Shown piece by piece: positions 26,568-35,818 of a stretch of DNA of 44,995 nt (the first letter of the stretch is position 1; every line of letters starts with the position of its first letter). The DNA comes from Pseudomonadota bacterium (lineage in GTDB: Bacteria > Pseudomonadota > Gammaproteobacteria > Xanthomonadales > Rhodanobacteraceae). The notes below the pieces were generated by a model. The model was not told where the DNA came from. It saw only the letters and a program-made list of their open reading frames with translations, and searched no databases. Both the position numbers and the translations under genes were made by a program. The DNA lies in assembly GCA_023430685.1 (NCBI GenBank), contig JAEYZH010000079.1, positions 1-44,995 on the forward strand, given 5' to 3'.

Positions 26568-28829
26568 ATGTCGGCGGATCTTAGGAATGATAGCGGTCTT
26601 GTAGAAGCCTGCCAGTCCGCGATCGAGCAACACAGACGGCAATATCATTTCGATGATTGGCTGCGAATCCTCTCGGCGTGGCTTACGCGAGTGGCGTCGG
26701 TGGATCGTGAAACCTTCGTTAGCTCCCAGTTCCAGCAGGAGTTGTGGGAAAGCGAAGCGATTTCTGCCACGGGACAAGGGCACATCGATGTCTCAAGGGT
26801 AGTCGGTAGCAAGGCGATTGCCGAGCGCCTCTGGGAGTTGAAACAGTCGCCAGTTCCGAAGGATCCCGAGGCTCTCAGCGAGTGGCTCGGGAATGCCTGG
26901 GATCAGGTGGGCGCGATGGTGCAGCTTCTGACCGATCGCCGGCCACGGCTCAAGATGTACCGAGTTTTCGCATCGATCTGGCCAGCGTTTTTTACGACAG
27001 TGGCGCACTATCACAAGCTCCTGCGGCTCGGTCGTGCGATGGGGCTGAGTCGTGGCATCGAGCACCCCACCGAACTACACCAACGCGTGCTGGCGCGCCT
27101 AGACGAAGTGGGCGCAATTTCCTCCAGCCCGGAGGAGCGAATGACGCTGCCTTGGGTCCTGTTCGTCCACTTCGTCCAGGACAAGGGAAGCGATGCCACT
27201 GAAGTTCCAAGCGATGTGCCCGGCGACGTCAAGCTCAACCCGTTGCCCGCGGATCGTCGTCGCCGCGGTATGCTGGCTATCGCAGGACTCGTCCCGAGCC
27301 TGCTGGCAATGCTGGAGTTTGCTAAGGATGGGTGCAAACGCGCCGACTTTCTCGAGCACATCCGGTCAGTCAATCCAAAGCTCGCGCCTTCCTCGCTGGC
27401 GACCAATCTCAATGCGCTGATCGCCGAATGGGGTGTGCTGCGGACCGTTGGCGATGATCTTCAGTTGACGCCACGTGGTGAAGCGCTGCTGGAGTCGGGC
27501 GAACCGGAGGAGGTTTCGGACTGGCTGCTCACCCGCATCCTCGGTTTCGACAATCTGTTGTACATGCTTCGCGAGCGTGCGCTGCCCCAAAAACAGGTGG
27601 TCGCCAATTTGCAGCACGTCAATCCCGGCTGGACCAGCGATTTCGCCCCGACCGTCCTGATCAACTGGGCCAAGGGGATGGAATTGGCGGAGGCAGATTC
27701 CGACAAGACCATACGCCTGACCGAGCGTGGACAGGATTGGGCCTCGCGCATCCATTGGACGCCTGGGGTGTTGGCGCCAATCAGCAAGCCCGAAGTCGCA
27801 TCGGTGGGTGGAACCGCCGCAAAGACTAGCGACGACTTGTGGTCGCAACTGCCATCGCTGGCGTCGATCAATGCCGCATTCCCACCCGACATCGCCTTTG
27901 GCCCGCAGCTGGTGGCCAGGTTGCATGCTGGGTTATGGAACCGGAGCCACCCCCGCCGTCATTTCGCGGTGCTGACGGGCCTCAGCGGCGCCGGCAAGAC
28001 GTTGCTGGCGATGTGTTACGCCAAGGGCCTTTGGGCCGGCCAGGCAGGACAGGATGGCTGGTACGTAGTTCCCGTCCAGCCTGGCTGGCACGACCCGAGC
28101 AGCCTGCTGGGTTACGTCAATCCAATCGACAACGAGGTCTACGTCCGCACCGGCTTCCTCGATTTCATATTGCGTGCCCATGCCGATCCTGACCGGCCGT
28201 ACACGGTGCTACTGGACGAGATGAATCTTTCGCATCCCGAGCAGTATCTCGCACCGCTGCTGTCGGCGATGGAGACTGGTGGCGACATCGAGCTGCACGC
28301 CCTGGGAGATGAGGTAGGTGACGTGCCAGCCAGGATCCCGTATCCGGAGAACCTGATCCTCATTGGCACCGTCAACATGGACGAGACCACCCACGGGCTC
28401 AGCGACAAGATCCTCGACCGCGCGTCGGTGATTGAATTCTGGGACATCGACGTCGACGGGTTCCCGGGCTGGAAGAAAACCGGGCTCGACCCCACGAGCG
28501 TTGGCTTGGTCAGGGAACTGCTCGGCACTCTACTGAAGACGCTGCGCCCCGTCCGCCTGCACTTTGGTTGGCGCACCATTGGCGACGTAATTGGTTACGT
28601 GGAGGCAGCGACGGGCGGCGGTGCGTTTGACGCCCACGCTGCGCTGGATCACGCCATCTATTCGAAAGTCCTCCCGAAGCTGCGTGGTGAAGACACGCCA
28701 AGGCTGCGGGCGGCGTTCGATGAGGTGGAAAGTGTCTTGCGTGCCCGCAATCTGACTGAGTCGGCCAACAAGGTCGCGGAACTGGCGACGGACCTGCGTA
28801 GTTTGGGTAGTGCGCGCTTCTGGCGCTGA
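26568..28829 (+). CDS. McrB-like AAA+ NTPase (defence)
   Basis: This 753-residue protein has a helical N-terminal region (1-230, no recognised fold) and two consecutive winged-helix-like repeats (about 250-400), each with an RxxFLxxxRxVNP or QVVANLQHVNPGW core and a GxxLxLTxRG wing. The McrB-clade AAA+ domain follows: Walker A GLSGAGKT near residue 470, Walker B LLDEMNLSHPEQY near 548, and GTVNMDETTHGLSDKILDRA near 600. This clade hydrolyses GTP or ATP to drive a partner McrC-type nuclease. GAGGAGAAG lies just before ATG 26568. The nuclease partner starts 3 bp after its stop. The DNA-recognition part differs from E. coli McrB, so the target is unknown. Confidence 0.85.
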   Translation: MSADLRNDSGLVEACQSAIEQHRRQYHFDDWLRILSAWLTRVASVDRETFVSSQFQQELWESEAISATGQGHIDVSRVVGSKAIAERLWELKQSPVPKDPEALSEWLGNAWDQVGAMVQLLTDRRPRLKMYRVFASIWPAFFTTVAHYHKLLRLGRAMGLSRGIEHPTELHQRVLARLDEVGAISSSPEERMTLPWVLFVHFVQDKGSDATEVPSDVPGDVKLNPLPADRRRRGMLAIAGLVPSLLAMLEFAKDGCKRADFLEHIRSVNPKLAPSSLATNLNALIAEWGVLRTVGDDLQLTPRGEALLESGEPEEVSDWLLTRILGFDNLLYMLRERALPQKQVVANLQHVNPGWTSDFAPTVLINWAKGMELAEADSDKTIRLTERGQDWASRIHWTPGVLAPISKPEVASVGGTAAKTSDDLWSQLPSLASINAAFPPDIAFGPQLVARLHAGLWNRSHPRRHFAVLTGLSGAGKTLLAMCYAKGLWAGQAGQDGWYVVPVQPGWHDPSSLLGYVNPIDNEVYVRTGFLDFILRAHADPDRPYTVLLDEMNLSHPEQYLAPLLSAMETGGDIELHALGDEVGDVPARIPYPENLILIGTVNMDETTHGLSDKILDRASVIEFWDIDVDGFPGWKKTGLDPTSVGLVRELLGTLLKTLRPVRLHFGWRTIGDVIGYVEAATGGGAFDAHAALDHAIYSKVLPKLRGEDTPRLRAAFDEVESVLRARNLTESANKVAELATDLRSLGSARFWR

Positions 28830-28832
28830 TTC

Positions 28833-30389
28833 ATGGCCTACCTGCGATGCATAGACCAAGCGGACGCCATTCTCGAGCTTCATCCGGGAACGATTACAGC
28901 AGGATTTCGCGAACTGGGGGTCTACCACTTTTTCGCGCCGATCGATGGAGTCGCCCTGTACATCGATGAAGCGCCCGTCGAGCCTGTGCGGGTTGACGGA
29001 GCTGAAGGGTGGCGGTGGCAGCCAGGGTTCTATGCCGGTCAGGTACTGGCGGAGTTGGTAGATGGCATAGGGCAGCGAATCGCTGAGTACTGGCTCGACG
29101 TCGGACCTGACCAGAGCAAGCTCGGCGCCGACGTCTTCATCCAGATGCTGGACGATCTATATGCCTTCGACCCGGAATTGCTATTGGGAGCAGAAGCTGC
29201 GCAAACCAGTATCGGCGTGGCTGGTGACGTGGCCTCGCCCCTGTTGGCATACGCGCGTCTGAGAGGGTACGGAGACGCCTTGCTGAGGGGTCTGAAGGCC
29301 GTGGCCAAACAGCCTCTGACGCGCCTCAGAGGCGAGCGTGCACTTGTTCCATTCTACCGGGTGCGCCGGCTCGATGCCGCCTCTGCGCGGAACCTGCTGC
29401 GTCGCCCAGATACGGCGGCACTCTTGCACGGAGAGGGCGCCTTGTCTGCCGGCGCTACGCCCCTATTCGATGTCGTGCACTCGATTGAGGACCTCGATAA
29501 CCCGGCCAATCGCGCGATGGTCGCTGTCTTGTTGGCCGTTCGCCGGCGTTGCGTTCAGGTTTCCGATGCACTGCGGGACATGGCTGCACGGGAGGAGGAA
29601 GTAGGCACGCGCACGCCGCTGAAGCCGCGGCTAGCTCGCAAGCTGGAGGTGCTGAGCCGACTAGCTGAAGCGCTGGCCAAGTTGTCTCGGCTGGGTCCTT
29701 TCGTTTCGGTCAGTCGAGCAGAAATCACTGTAGCGGGGTTAAACGCCATCTCAGCGCACCCCGGCTACGCGCGCGCCTATCGCTTCGCATGGTCGATCTT
29801 GCGTCCTGGTGTGGCGGGTGATGCTCGCAACGAGCATCTATGGCTCAGTCCGACTTGGGAGATCTATGAACGCTGGTGCTTCACTCAGGTTGCGGCTTGT
29901 TTACGGAAGCGGTACAGCGGTCTCGTGTGGGAGACAAAGCACCCCGGTGACAGCAGCGACTGCATCCGGTTGGTAGGGAAGGGATCTGGCGCTCGCATCG
30001 AGGCGTCGCTACAGCGCAGCTTCCCTTCGGCTGGAGCCAACAAGAGTGGGTTCCAGAGCGTCTCATTGCAGTTGCAGCCTGACCTTCTGATCACAGTCGA
30101 GTCGGAGGGTGACCGGCGAATGCTCGTCCTCGATGCGAAGTACCGCACGAGCCGCCAGAACGTATTGGATGCGATGCGGTCAGCGCATCTCTACCAGGAC
30201 GCCTTGCGATGGAACGGAGAGCGCGCTGTTTGTTCGCTGCTACTCGTGCCCAGGGGGGGCGCAGCTCCTTGGCTGGAAGACCCTGACTTTCATGTCGCGC
30301 ATCGGGTTGGGGTACATGCGCTGGCCCCCGAAGCCACGACCAAGAGCCTGAATTCGCTCCTGGATAAATGGCTGCCGGATGCTTGCTAG
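28833..30389 (+). CDS. McrC-like PD-(D/E)XK nuclease (DUF2357 type)
   Basis: This 518-residue protein has an N-terminal beta-rich segment (LELHPGTITAGFRELGVYHFFAPIDGVALYIDE), a helical middle, and a C-terminal nuclease domain. The nuclease domain carries LQPDLLITVES near residue 416 and MLVLDAKYRTSRQN near 433, the D...DxK site of PD-(D/E)XK enzymes. This arrangement is that of DUF2357/PDDEXK_7 proteins, which act with McrB-like NTPases. The start is 3 bp after the McrB-like stop, so the two are almost certainly made together. All three acidic/lysine residues of the active site are present. The DNA target (modified or not) cannot be inferred. Confidence 0.85.
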   Translation: MAYLRCIDQADAILELHPGTITAGFRELGVYHFFAPIDGVALYIDEAPVEPVRVDGAEGWRWQPGFYAGQVLAELVDGIGQRIAEYWLDVGPDQSKLGADVFIQMLDDLYAFDPELLLGAEAAQTSIGVAGDVASPLLAYARLRGYGDALLRGLKAVAKQPLTRLRGERALVPFYRVRRLDAASARNLLRRPDTAALLHGEGALSAGATPLFDVVHSIEDLDNPANRAMVAVLLAVRRRCVQVSDALRDMAAREEEVGTRTPLKPRLARKLEVLSRLAEALAKLSRLGPFVSVSRAEITVAGLNAISAHPGYARAYRFAWSILRPGVAGDARNEHLWLSPTWEIYERWCFTQVAACLRKRYSGLVWETKHPGDSSDCIRLVGKGSGARIEASLQRSFPSAGANKSGFQSVSLQLQPDLLITVESEGDRRMLVLDAKYRTSRQNVLDAMRSAHLYQDALRWNGERAVCSLLLVPRGGAAPWLEDPDFHVAHRVGVHALAPEATTKSLNSLLDKWLPDAC

Positions 30390-30586
30390 ATGTCGTAGCC
30401 ACGCTATCTGCCTCGCCATCTTGGAGAGTGTGTCGCGCACGTCCAAAGGATCTGGGGTCCGATCCATTCCTGTGGCTCACTGGATACGAAGAAGACTGCG
30501 AGAAATTCTATTTGGTTGATGGTGGGCACCCCGAACACAGGTCGGCGCATCACTCAAGCGTGCACTCGCGGCACGCGACTGCGTAC

Positions 30587-31564
30587 TCACCCCTCCGGCG
30601 GAAAATCCCCACCCGGGCACTGCAGCGATGGCGGGAAGATGTAGCGCTCGGCCGCGGCATCGATCGTCGCGTGGAACGGGATCTGTTCGGGTCCGGATTC
30701 GAGCGTGGAGTCAACGGTCGCGCGGATGCGGCCGTCCGAGAGGTCGCCGAACGCGATGCTCGCGCTGCCGATGAGGTCGATGATGTAGCTGCCGCCGATC
30801 GAGCCGAGGCGCGAGATCTGCACGAGGTCGCCGTCGCCTGCGGCGAAGTCGACGACGAGGTCGAAGCGCACGTACTCGAACTGGTCGCCTTCGAGCATCG
30901 AGACGATCGTGATTTGGCGGCGGCCGTCTTCCTGGTCCTGGTAGATCGCATGGTTGTTGCCGGGTGCGTCGATGTCGAAGTTCGCCGGGACGGTGCCGGT
31001 GAGCGTCTGGATGGTGCCGTCGCCGAGGCCTTGCGTGCTCGGCGGAAGGTCGCCGAGGTAGCGCACGGCCGCGTAGTCGCCGAGCACGCTGGTGTACTGC
31101 TGGAGGCCGCCGGCGCTGACACCGCAGGCCTCGATCAACACATAGCGCGTCTCGTGCGCGGGATGGACCGCGAGGCCGCCGATGCTCGCATCCGCGCGCG
31201 GCACGCGCACGCTCGCGCGGGCCTGCAGGCCCGGGTCGGCGGGCGTGAAGCGGAATGCGGAACCCGCGAACGCCATGTCGAACGGCGCGATGCCGGGTTC
31301 GGCGAGGCGTTCGATCCCGAACATCGTCGGTGCGGCGAGCGCGTCCTGCGGAACCACGAGTTCGGCGCCGCAGAGCCGCAGCGAACCGCCTTCGGGGCCG
31401 ATCTCGCGCTGCACCGGCGCGCAGCCGTCGAAGCCGTCGAACATCACGATCGGGTCGACTTCGGCGTGGGCGGCAGCGGCCAGGGCCAGCGCAGTGATCG
31501 CGACGGCAGCGATGGCTTTGAGGCCAGGCGAGCGGGGAACGACGACGGGCGACAGGTCGGGCAC
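30587..31564 (-). CDS. Secreted protein of unknown function
   Basis: This 325-residue protein has a signal peptide (KAIAAVAITALALAAAAHA, cleavage before EVDP). The mature N-terminus carries MFDGFDGCAPV, a motif like the DGF tails of other secreted proteins in this group. The segment IGPEGGSLRLCGAELVVPQDALAAPT resembles a ZU5-type start (GG...L.IP.GAL), a domain found in surface proteins. The C-terminal half is beta-rich. GTG 31564 was chosen because GGAGAG lies 5 bases before it; GTG 31588 would add eight residues ahead of the signal. It is the first host-like gene after the island. The 325-bp gap 31565-31889 to yaeQ shows no gene. Confidence 0.7.
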   Translation of the reverse strand: MPDLSPVVVPRSPGLKAIAAVAITALALAAAAHAEVDPIVMFDGFDGCAPVQREIGPEGGSLRLCGAELVVPQDALAAPTMFGIERLAEPGIAPFDMAFAGSAFRFTPADPGLQARASVRVPRADASIGGLAVHPAHETRYVLIEACGVSAGGLQQYTSVLGDYAAVRYLGDLPPSTQGLGDGTIQTLTGTVPANFDIDAPGNNHAIYQDQEDGRRQITIVSMLEGDQFEYVRFDLVVDFAAGDGDLVQISRLGSIGGSYIIDLIGSASIAFGDLSDGRIRATVDSTLESGPEQIPFHATIDAAAERYIFPPSLQCPGGDFPPEG

Positions 31565-31889
31565 GGCACTCTCCGGAATGGTTGGCACGAGCGGTTCGCT
31601 CGCACAGCAGGCCAGGCGGAGTGTCCGCGTCGCGCAGTGAGTTCCGCATTCGGCAGCGATGCGCCGGCGTTTCGCGTGTGATTCAGCGCTGATGCGTGGC
31701 GCGTGCGACCTATGCGAGGGCCCCGACGTGTTGCATCTGCATCGAGCGGACGGTGTCGATCGCCGAGCCCTTTTCCCGCTCCCGGCGCTTCGACGACGAT
31801 CGCAACCGGGTCGCGTCGGGCCGCGAACGCCCGCATGTGCGTGGACCGCGACCGCTCGTGCGCGCGCGGGCGAGCCTGCGTCGCTGCGC

Positions 31890-32450
31890 TCAGCGCGGAC
31901 TCGCGGCAGGCGCCATCCGAAGCACCGGATCGATCGTGATCGCCTCGCCGCCCGCCTCGCCGAACACCTGCACCTGCCCGTCCTGGATCATGCATTGCAG
32001 GCGCATGCCGCGTTCGGCGAGCGCGGCAAGCGCGTCGGTCGCCGCGGAGACGTCGATGACGCTGAGGTTCTTCACGCGCGCGAGCGCGGACGCGTTCTTT
32101 TCCCACCAGGTGTCCGCGGCGCGGCCGCCGTAGGTGACGACGACGACTTCGCGCGCGCGTCCGCTCGCCTTGCGGATGCGGGCTTCGTCGGGTTGGCCGA
32201 GCTCGATCCATTGCTCGATGTCGCCGCCGTAGTCGCGGCGCCAGAGGTCGGGTTCGTCCTCGGTGGAGAGGCCGCGTCCGAACTCGAGCCGCTCGTCCGC
32301 GTGCAGCACGAACGCGAGCAGGCGCACCATCAGGCGTTCTTCGGTCTCGGACGGATGGCGCGCGAGCGTGAGCGCATGCGTGGCGTAGTAGTGGCGGTCC
32401 ATGTCGCTGACCTGCACTTCGGCCTTGTAGATCGTCGCGTTCGGCGCCAT
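31890..32450 (-). CDS. yaeQ: YaeQ family protein
   Basis: This 186-residue protein matches YaeQ throughout: MAPNATIYKAEVQVSDMDRHYYATHALTLARHPSETEERLM at the start, GLSTEDEPDLW, IEQWIELGQPDEARIRKAS, and TWWEKN. YaeQ has a PD-(D/E)XK-like fold; its molecular role is not established, although E. coli YaeQ was linked to RfaH suppression. It is cytoplasmic. The ribosome site is weak. Its stop codon lies within a family B repeat fragment (tgcgctcagcgcgg at about 31885-31898), so the end of the protein may have been set by repeat insertion. Confidence 0.92.
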   Translation of the reverse strand: MAPNATIYKAEVQVSDMDRHYYATHALTLARHPSETEERLMVRLLAFVLHADERLEFGRGLSTEDEPDLWRRDYGGDIEQWIELGQPDEARIRKASGRAREVVVVTYGGRAADTWWEKNASALARVKNLSVIDVSAATDALAALAERGMRLQCMIQDGQVQVFGEAGGEAITIDPVLRMAPAASPR

Positions 32451-32540
32451 CGGGCTTCCACGTCTGCAAACCGCCGATTCTAGCGGCAGGCGTGGAAGCC
32501 GGGTCTCAGGGGCAAGCGCGTGCCGGTCGCGCAGCCGCGC

Positions 32541-34040
32541 TCAGGCGTCGCCCATTCCCGCGGCGGGCTCCTTCGCCGCGCCCGCGCGCACCTTGTCCTC
32601 GATGCGCTGGCCGACGGTCGCGTCGATGCTTTTCCAGTACGCGAACGCGCGTTCGAGCACGGGGCTGCGCACGCCGCCGAGCAGGCTGCCGGCGACCTGT
32701 TCGACGAGGGCATCGCGTTCCGCATCGCCGAACACCTCGCGCACGAGGATGCCGGGCTGGGTGAAGTCGTCGTCCTCGGCGTGCAGCGTGTACGCGCTGC
32801 GGACCATGTCGCCGTCGGCTTCCCAGCCATCCTCGGCCGCACCGCTCGCATCGGACCACGGACGCCCGCCGCTGTTGGTCGCGTGCACGGGCGCGGCGCC
32901 GCTGTGGTGGTAGGCCATCTGGCCATCGAACAGGTAGCTGTCGACCCGCACCTTCGGCTGGTTCACGGGCAACTGGTGGAAGTTCGTGCCGATGCGGTTG
33001 CGTTGCGCATCGTTGTACGCGAACGCGCGGCCGAGCAGCATCTTGTCGGGCGAAAGCCCGATGCCGGGCACCGTGTTGCCGGGCGAGAACGCGGCCTGTT
33101 CGATCTGCGCGAAGAAGTTCTCGGGATTGCGGTCCAAGGTCATCGTGCCGACGCGGATCAACGGATAGTCCTTGTGCGACCACGTCTTGGTCAGGTCGAA
33201 CGGATTGAAGCGGTAGGCCTTCGCCTCCGCGTAGGGCATCACCTGCACCGACAGCACCCACTTCGGATGCTCGCCGCGCGCGATCGCCTCGAACAGGTCG
33301 CGGCGATGGAAATCGGCGTCGCTGCCGGCCATCCGCGCGGCCTCGGCATTGCTGAAGAAGCGCATGCCCTGCTGCGTGTGGAAGTGGTACTTGACCCAGA
33401 ACTTCGCGCCGGCCGCGTTGATCCACATGTAGGTGTGCGAGCCGTAGCCGTTCATGTGGCGCCAGGTGCGCGGCAGTCCGCGCACGCCCATGAGGTAGGT
33501 GACCTGGTGCGCGCTCTCGGGGTTGTTCGTCCAGAAGTCCCACTGCATGTGGTTGTCGCGAAGGCCCGAGTCGGGCAGCCGCTTCTGGCTGCGGATGAAG
33601 TGCGGGAACTTCATCGGATCGCGCACGAAGAACACCGGCGTGTTGTTGCCGACGAGGTCGTAGTTGCCTTCGCTGGTGTAGAACTTCAGCGAGAACCCGC
33701 GCACGTCGCGCCAGGTGTCTGGGCTGCCCTGTTCGCCCGCGACGGTCGAGAAGCGCAGCAGCAGGTCGGTCATTGCGCCGGGCTGGAACAACGCGGCCTT
33801 CGTGTAGCGCGACACGTCCTCGGTGGTCTCGAACACGCCGAATGCCCCCGAGCCCTTCGCGTGCGGCTGGCGCTCGGGCACCTTCTCGCGGTTGAAGTGC
33901 GCCATCTGCTCGAGGAAGTGCACGTCGTGCAACAGCAGCGGGCCGTCGGGGCCGATGCTCAGCGTGTTGCGGTCGCTCGCCGCGGGCGCGCCGGCGCCGG
34001 TGGTGGAGCCCGAACGACGATCGCGGGGAGTATCGGCCAT
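32541..34040 (-). CDS. katA: Monofunctional heme catalase
   Basis: This 499-residue enzyme dismutates H2O2. Active site: catalytic His60 in ERQPHAKGSGAFG, distal Asn133 in VGNNTPVFFVRDP, and the heme-ligand tyrosine block RAFAYNDAQRNRIGTNF. Length matches small-subunit clade 3 catalases. No signal peptide, so probably cytoplasmic. GAGGT lies about 9 bases before the ATG. It is divergent from the sugar dehydrogenase gene across a 298-bp gap (34041-34338) in which I see no gene and no clear OxyR-type site. The symbol katA is by similarity; other kat names are possible. Confidence 0.93.
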   Translation of the reverse strand: MADTPRDRRSGSTTGAGAPAASDRNTLSIGPDGPLLLHDVHFLEQMAHFNREKVPERQPHAKGSGAFGVFETTEDVSRYTKAALFQPGAMTDLLLRFSTVAGEQGSPDTWRDVRGFSLKFYTSEGNYDLVGNNTPVFFVRDPMKFPHFIRSQKRLPDSGLRDNHMQWDFWTNNPESAHQVTYLMGVRGLPRTWRHMNGYGSHTYMWINAAGAKFWVKYHFHTQQGMRFFSNAEAARMAGSDADFHRRDLFEAIARGEHPKWVLSVQVMPYAEAKAYRFNPFDLTKTWSHKDYPLIRVGTMTLDRNPENFFAQIEQAAFSPGNTVPGIGLSPDKMLLGRAFAYNDAQRNRIGTNFHQLPVNQPKVRVDSYLFDGQMAYHHSGAAPVHATNSGGRPWSDASGAAEDGWEADGDMVRSAYTLHAEDDDFTQPGILVREVFGDAERDALVEQVAGSLLGGVRSPVLERAFAYWKSIDATVGQRIEDKVRAGAAKEPAAGMGDA

Positions 34041-34338
34041 GGCTGCGTACCTCGTTGGGGGGACCGCGAGCGGTGGCGTCGCGATCCGGTGGAAGGCGTC
34101 AGGGATGCCGAGCCAGTCTGCGCCGCGGCAACCCTCCTCGCAAGGCGCGACGCCGTGCGGCCCGGCCGCGGGGCGATCTCTCCGGCCTCCGCGCTGCGTG
34201 CAGGACGCCTGGCGTTCGGGTGCGGTTCGGGTGTCGGGCGCCAGAGTCAGCCCACATGACGCCCCTCGGGCGTCGGCGGCCGCGCGCGGGCGACGCGCCG
34301 GTCACGCCCGATCCTCGATCGCCCGAAGGAGTCGACCG

Positions 34339-35496
34339 ATGATCCGTCCGAAATCCCTCGCGGCTGCCGTCGCGCTCGTGCTGTCGTGTGGCGCGGGCTT
34401 CTCCATCGCGGCCGCCCCGCCCTCCGCACCCGCGGCGAGCGATCCTGCGGCGACATTCGAGATCACGCGGATGCACCAGTTCAGCTCGCCCTGGGCGATG
34501 ACTTTCCTGCCGGACGGTCGCCTGCTCGTGACCGAGATGGCCGGCACGCTGCACGTGTTCGATCCGGCGACGAAGAAGATCGGTGAGGTCGGCGGCGTGC
34601 CGAGGCTCTCGCATGTCGCCCAGGGCGGACTCGGCGACGTCGTGCTGCATCCCGGGTATGCCGACAACCACCTCGTCTACATCAGCTTCGTCGAACCCGG
34701 CGAAGGCCGGCTCGGCGCCGCGGTCGCGCGCGCGAAGCTCATGCTCGACGCGCAGGGCGGCGGAAAGCTCGCGGACCTCTCGGTGATCTGGCGCCAGCAG
34801 CCGAAGAAGAGTGGTGATGGCCACTTCGGCTATCGCATCGCGTTCGATCGCGACGGCAAGCTCTGGATCAGTTCGAGCGAGCGCAAGGAGTTCGATCCGG
34901 CGCAGGCGATGGACACGAACCTCGGCAAGATCGTGCGGCTCAACGACGACGGCAGCATGCCGCCGGACAATCCATTCGCCGAGCAGGGCGGCGTCGCCGC
35001 GCAGATCTGGTCGCTCGGCCACCGCAACGTGCTCGGCATCGCGTTCGATGCGAAGGGCCAGCTCTGGGCGCAGGAGATGGGCCCGATGGGCGGCGACGAG
35101 CTCAACCTGATCGAGCGCGGTGCCAACTACGGTTACCCGATCGTGTCCAATGGCGACCACTACGACGGCAGCGTGATCCCCGACCACGACACGCGCCCGG
35201 AATTCCGCGCACCGGTCATCACCTGGAATCCCGTGATCTCGCCGGCGGGCCTCATGTTCTACGACGGCGCGCTGTTCCCGGACTGGAACGGCGACGCGTT
35301 CGTCGGCGGACTCTCGTCGATGTCGCTCGTGCGCATCGAGTTCGACGGCAAGGGTGGCGCACGCGAAGCGCAGCGCTTCGACATGAAGCACCGCATCCGC
35401 GAGGTCGAGCAGGGGCCTGACGGCGCGATCTGGCTGCTCGAAGATGGCACGCGCAAGGGAGACGGCTGGCTCGTCAAGCTCATGCCGAAGCGCTAG
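34339..35496 (+). CDS. PQQ-dependent aldose sugar dehydrogenase family protein
   Basis: This 385-residue periplasmic beta-propeller of the soluble glucose/Asd (YliI) type has a signal peptide ending at FSIAAA, then SSPWAMTFLPDGRLLVTEMAGTL, GGLGDVVLHPGYADN, SGDGHFGYRIAFDRDGKLW, SLGHRNVLGIAFD and GDELNLIERGANYGYP. These are the metal- and PQQ-contacting loops of the family, including the His in HFGYRIAF. It oxidises sugars with transfer of electrons to PQQ; PQQ synthesis genes are not in the window. AAGGAG lies about 8 bases before ATG 34339. Confidence 0.9.
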   Translation: MIRPKSLAAAVALVLSCGAGFSIAAAPPSAPAASDPAATFEITRMHQFSSPWAMTFLPDGRLLVTEMAGTLHVFDPATKKIGEVGGVPRLSHVAQGGLGDVVLHPGYADNHLVYISFVEPGEGRLGAAVARAKLMLDAQGGGKLADLSVIWRQQPKKSGDGHFGYRIAFDRDGKLWISSSERKEFDPAQAMDTNLGKIVRLNDDGSMPPDNPFAEQGGVAAQIWSLGHRNVLGIAFDAKGQLWAQEMGPMGGDELNLIERGANYGYPIVSNGDHYDGSVIPDHDTRPEFRAPVITWNPVISPAGLMFYDGALFPDWNGDAFVGGLSSMSLVRIEFDGKGGAREAQRFDMKHRIREVEQGPDGAIWLLEDGTRKGDGWLVKLMPKR

Positions 35497-35532
35497 CGGC
35501 GTAGCTCGCCCAAGGCAAGCGGATGCAACTTT

Positions 35533-35708
35533 TCCGTTCGCGCTGAGCGCAGCGGCCGCAGGCCGCGAAGTCGAAGCGCACGCGCATCGAAGTTCCGGTG
35601 CAGGCTGGCCCTTCGACTCCGGCCTTCGGCCTGCGCTCAGGGCGAACGGCAGACGGAAGATTCCGTTCACGCCGAGCGCAGCGGCCGCAGGCCGCGAAGT
35701 CGAAGCGC
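35533..35708. repeat. REP-like repeat cluster, family B, third cluster
   Basis: TTCCGTTCGCGCTGAGCGCA and TTCCGTTCACGCCGAGCGCA arms alternate with the inverted arm CCCTTCGACTCCGGCCTTCG. It fills most of the gap between the sugar dehydrogenase and the diguanylate cyclase genes. Confidence 0.75.
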
Positions 35709-35818
35709 CGGCGGAACGCGCACGCGTCGCGCTGCTACGGCCCTGCGGTATGCTCCCGGTGCGTGTCGGTCCGCAGCATCGGACCGCGCATGCATCCGGT
35801 CCTCAACCCGTGCACCGC

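Larger units (their letters stand above)
16441..30586 (+). mobile_element. Defence island inserted after the tRNA-Ile gene
   Basis: All eight genes in this block are on the plus strand and are restriction, toxin-antitoxin or defence-like genes. Codon use differs from both flanks: GCC, GGC and CTG dominate where host genes use GCG and CGC with many CGCG runs, and the part after 24.6 kb is visibly less GC-rich. The left edge coincides with the 3' end of a tRNA gene, a classic integration site. No integrase, no transposase and no clear direct repeat of the tRNA end was found at the right edge (30390-30586, no gene seen there), so the boundary is approximate and the element seems immobile or relies on factors elsewhere. 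Confidence 0.6.

Noticed and set aside
30505..30535. Possible right attachment site resembling the tRNA 3' end
   Set aside because: Only ggtgggc and acagg match the sequence around 16431-16444, with an insertion between them; too weak to call a direct repeat.
30368..31681. A 437-codon plus-strand frame after the McrC-like gene
   Set aside because: It is antisense to the secreted protein with a clear signal peptide at 30587-31564 and has low-complexity Ala/Arg/Asp/Val content.
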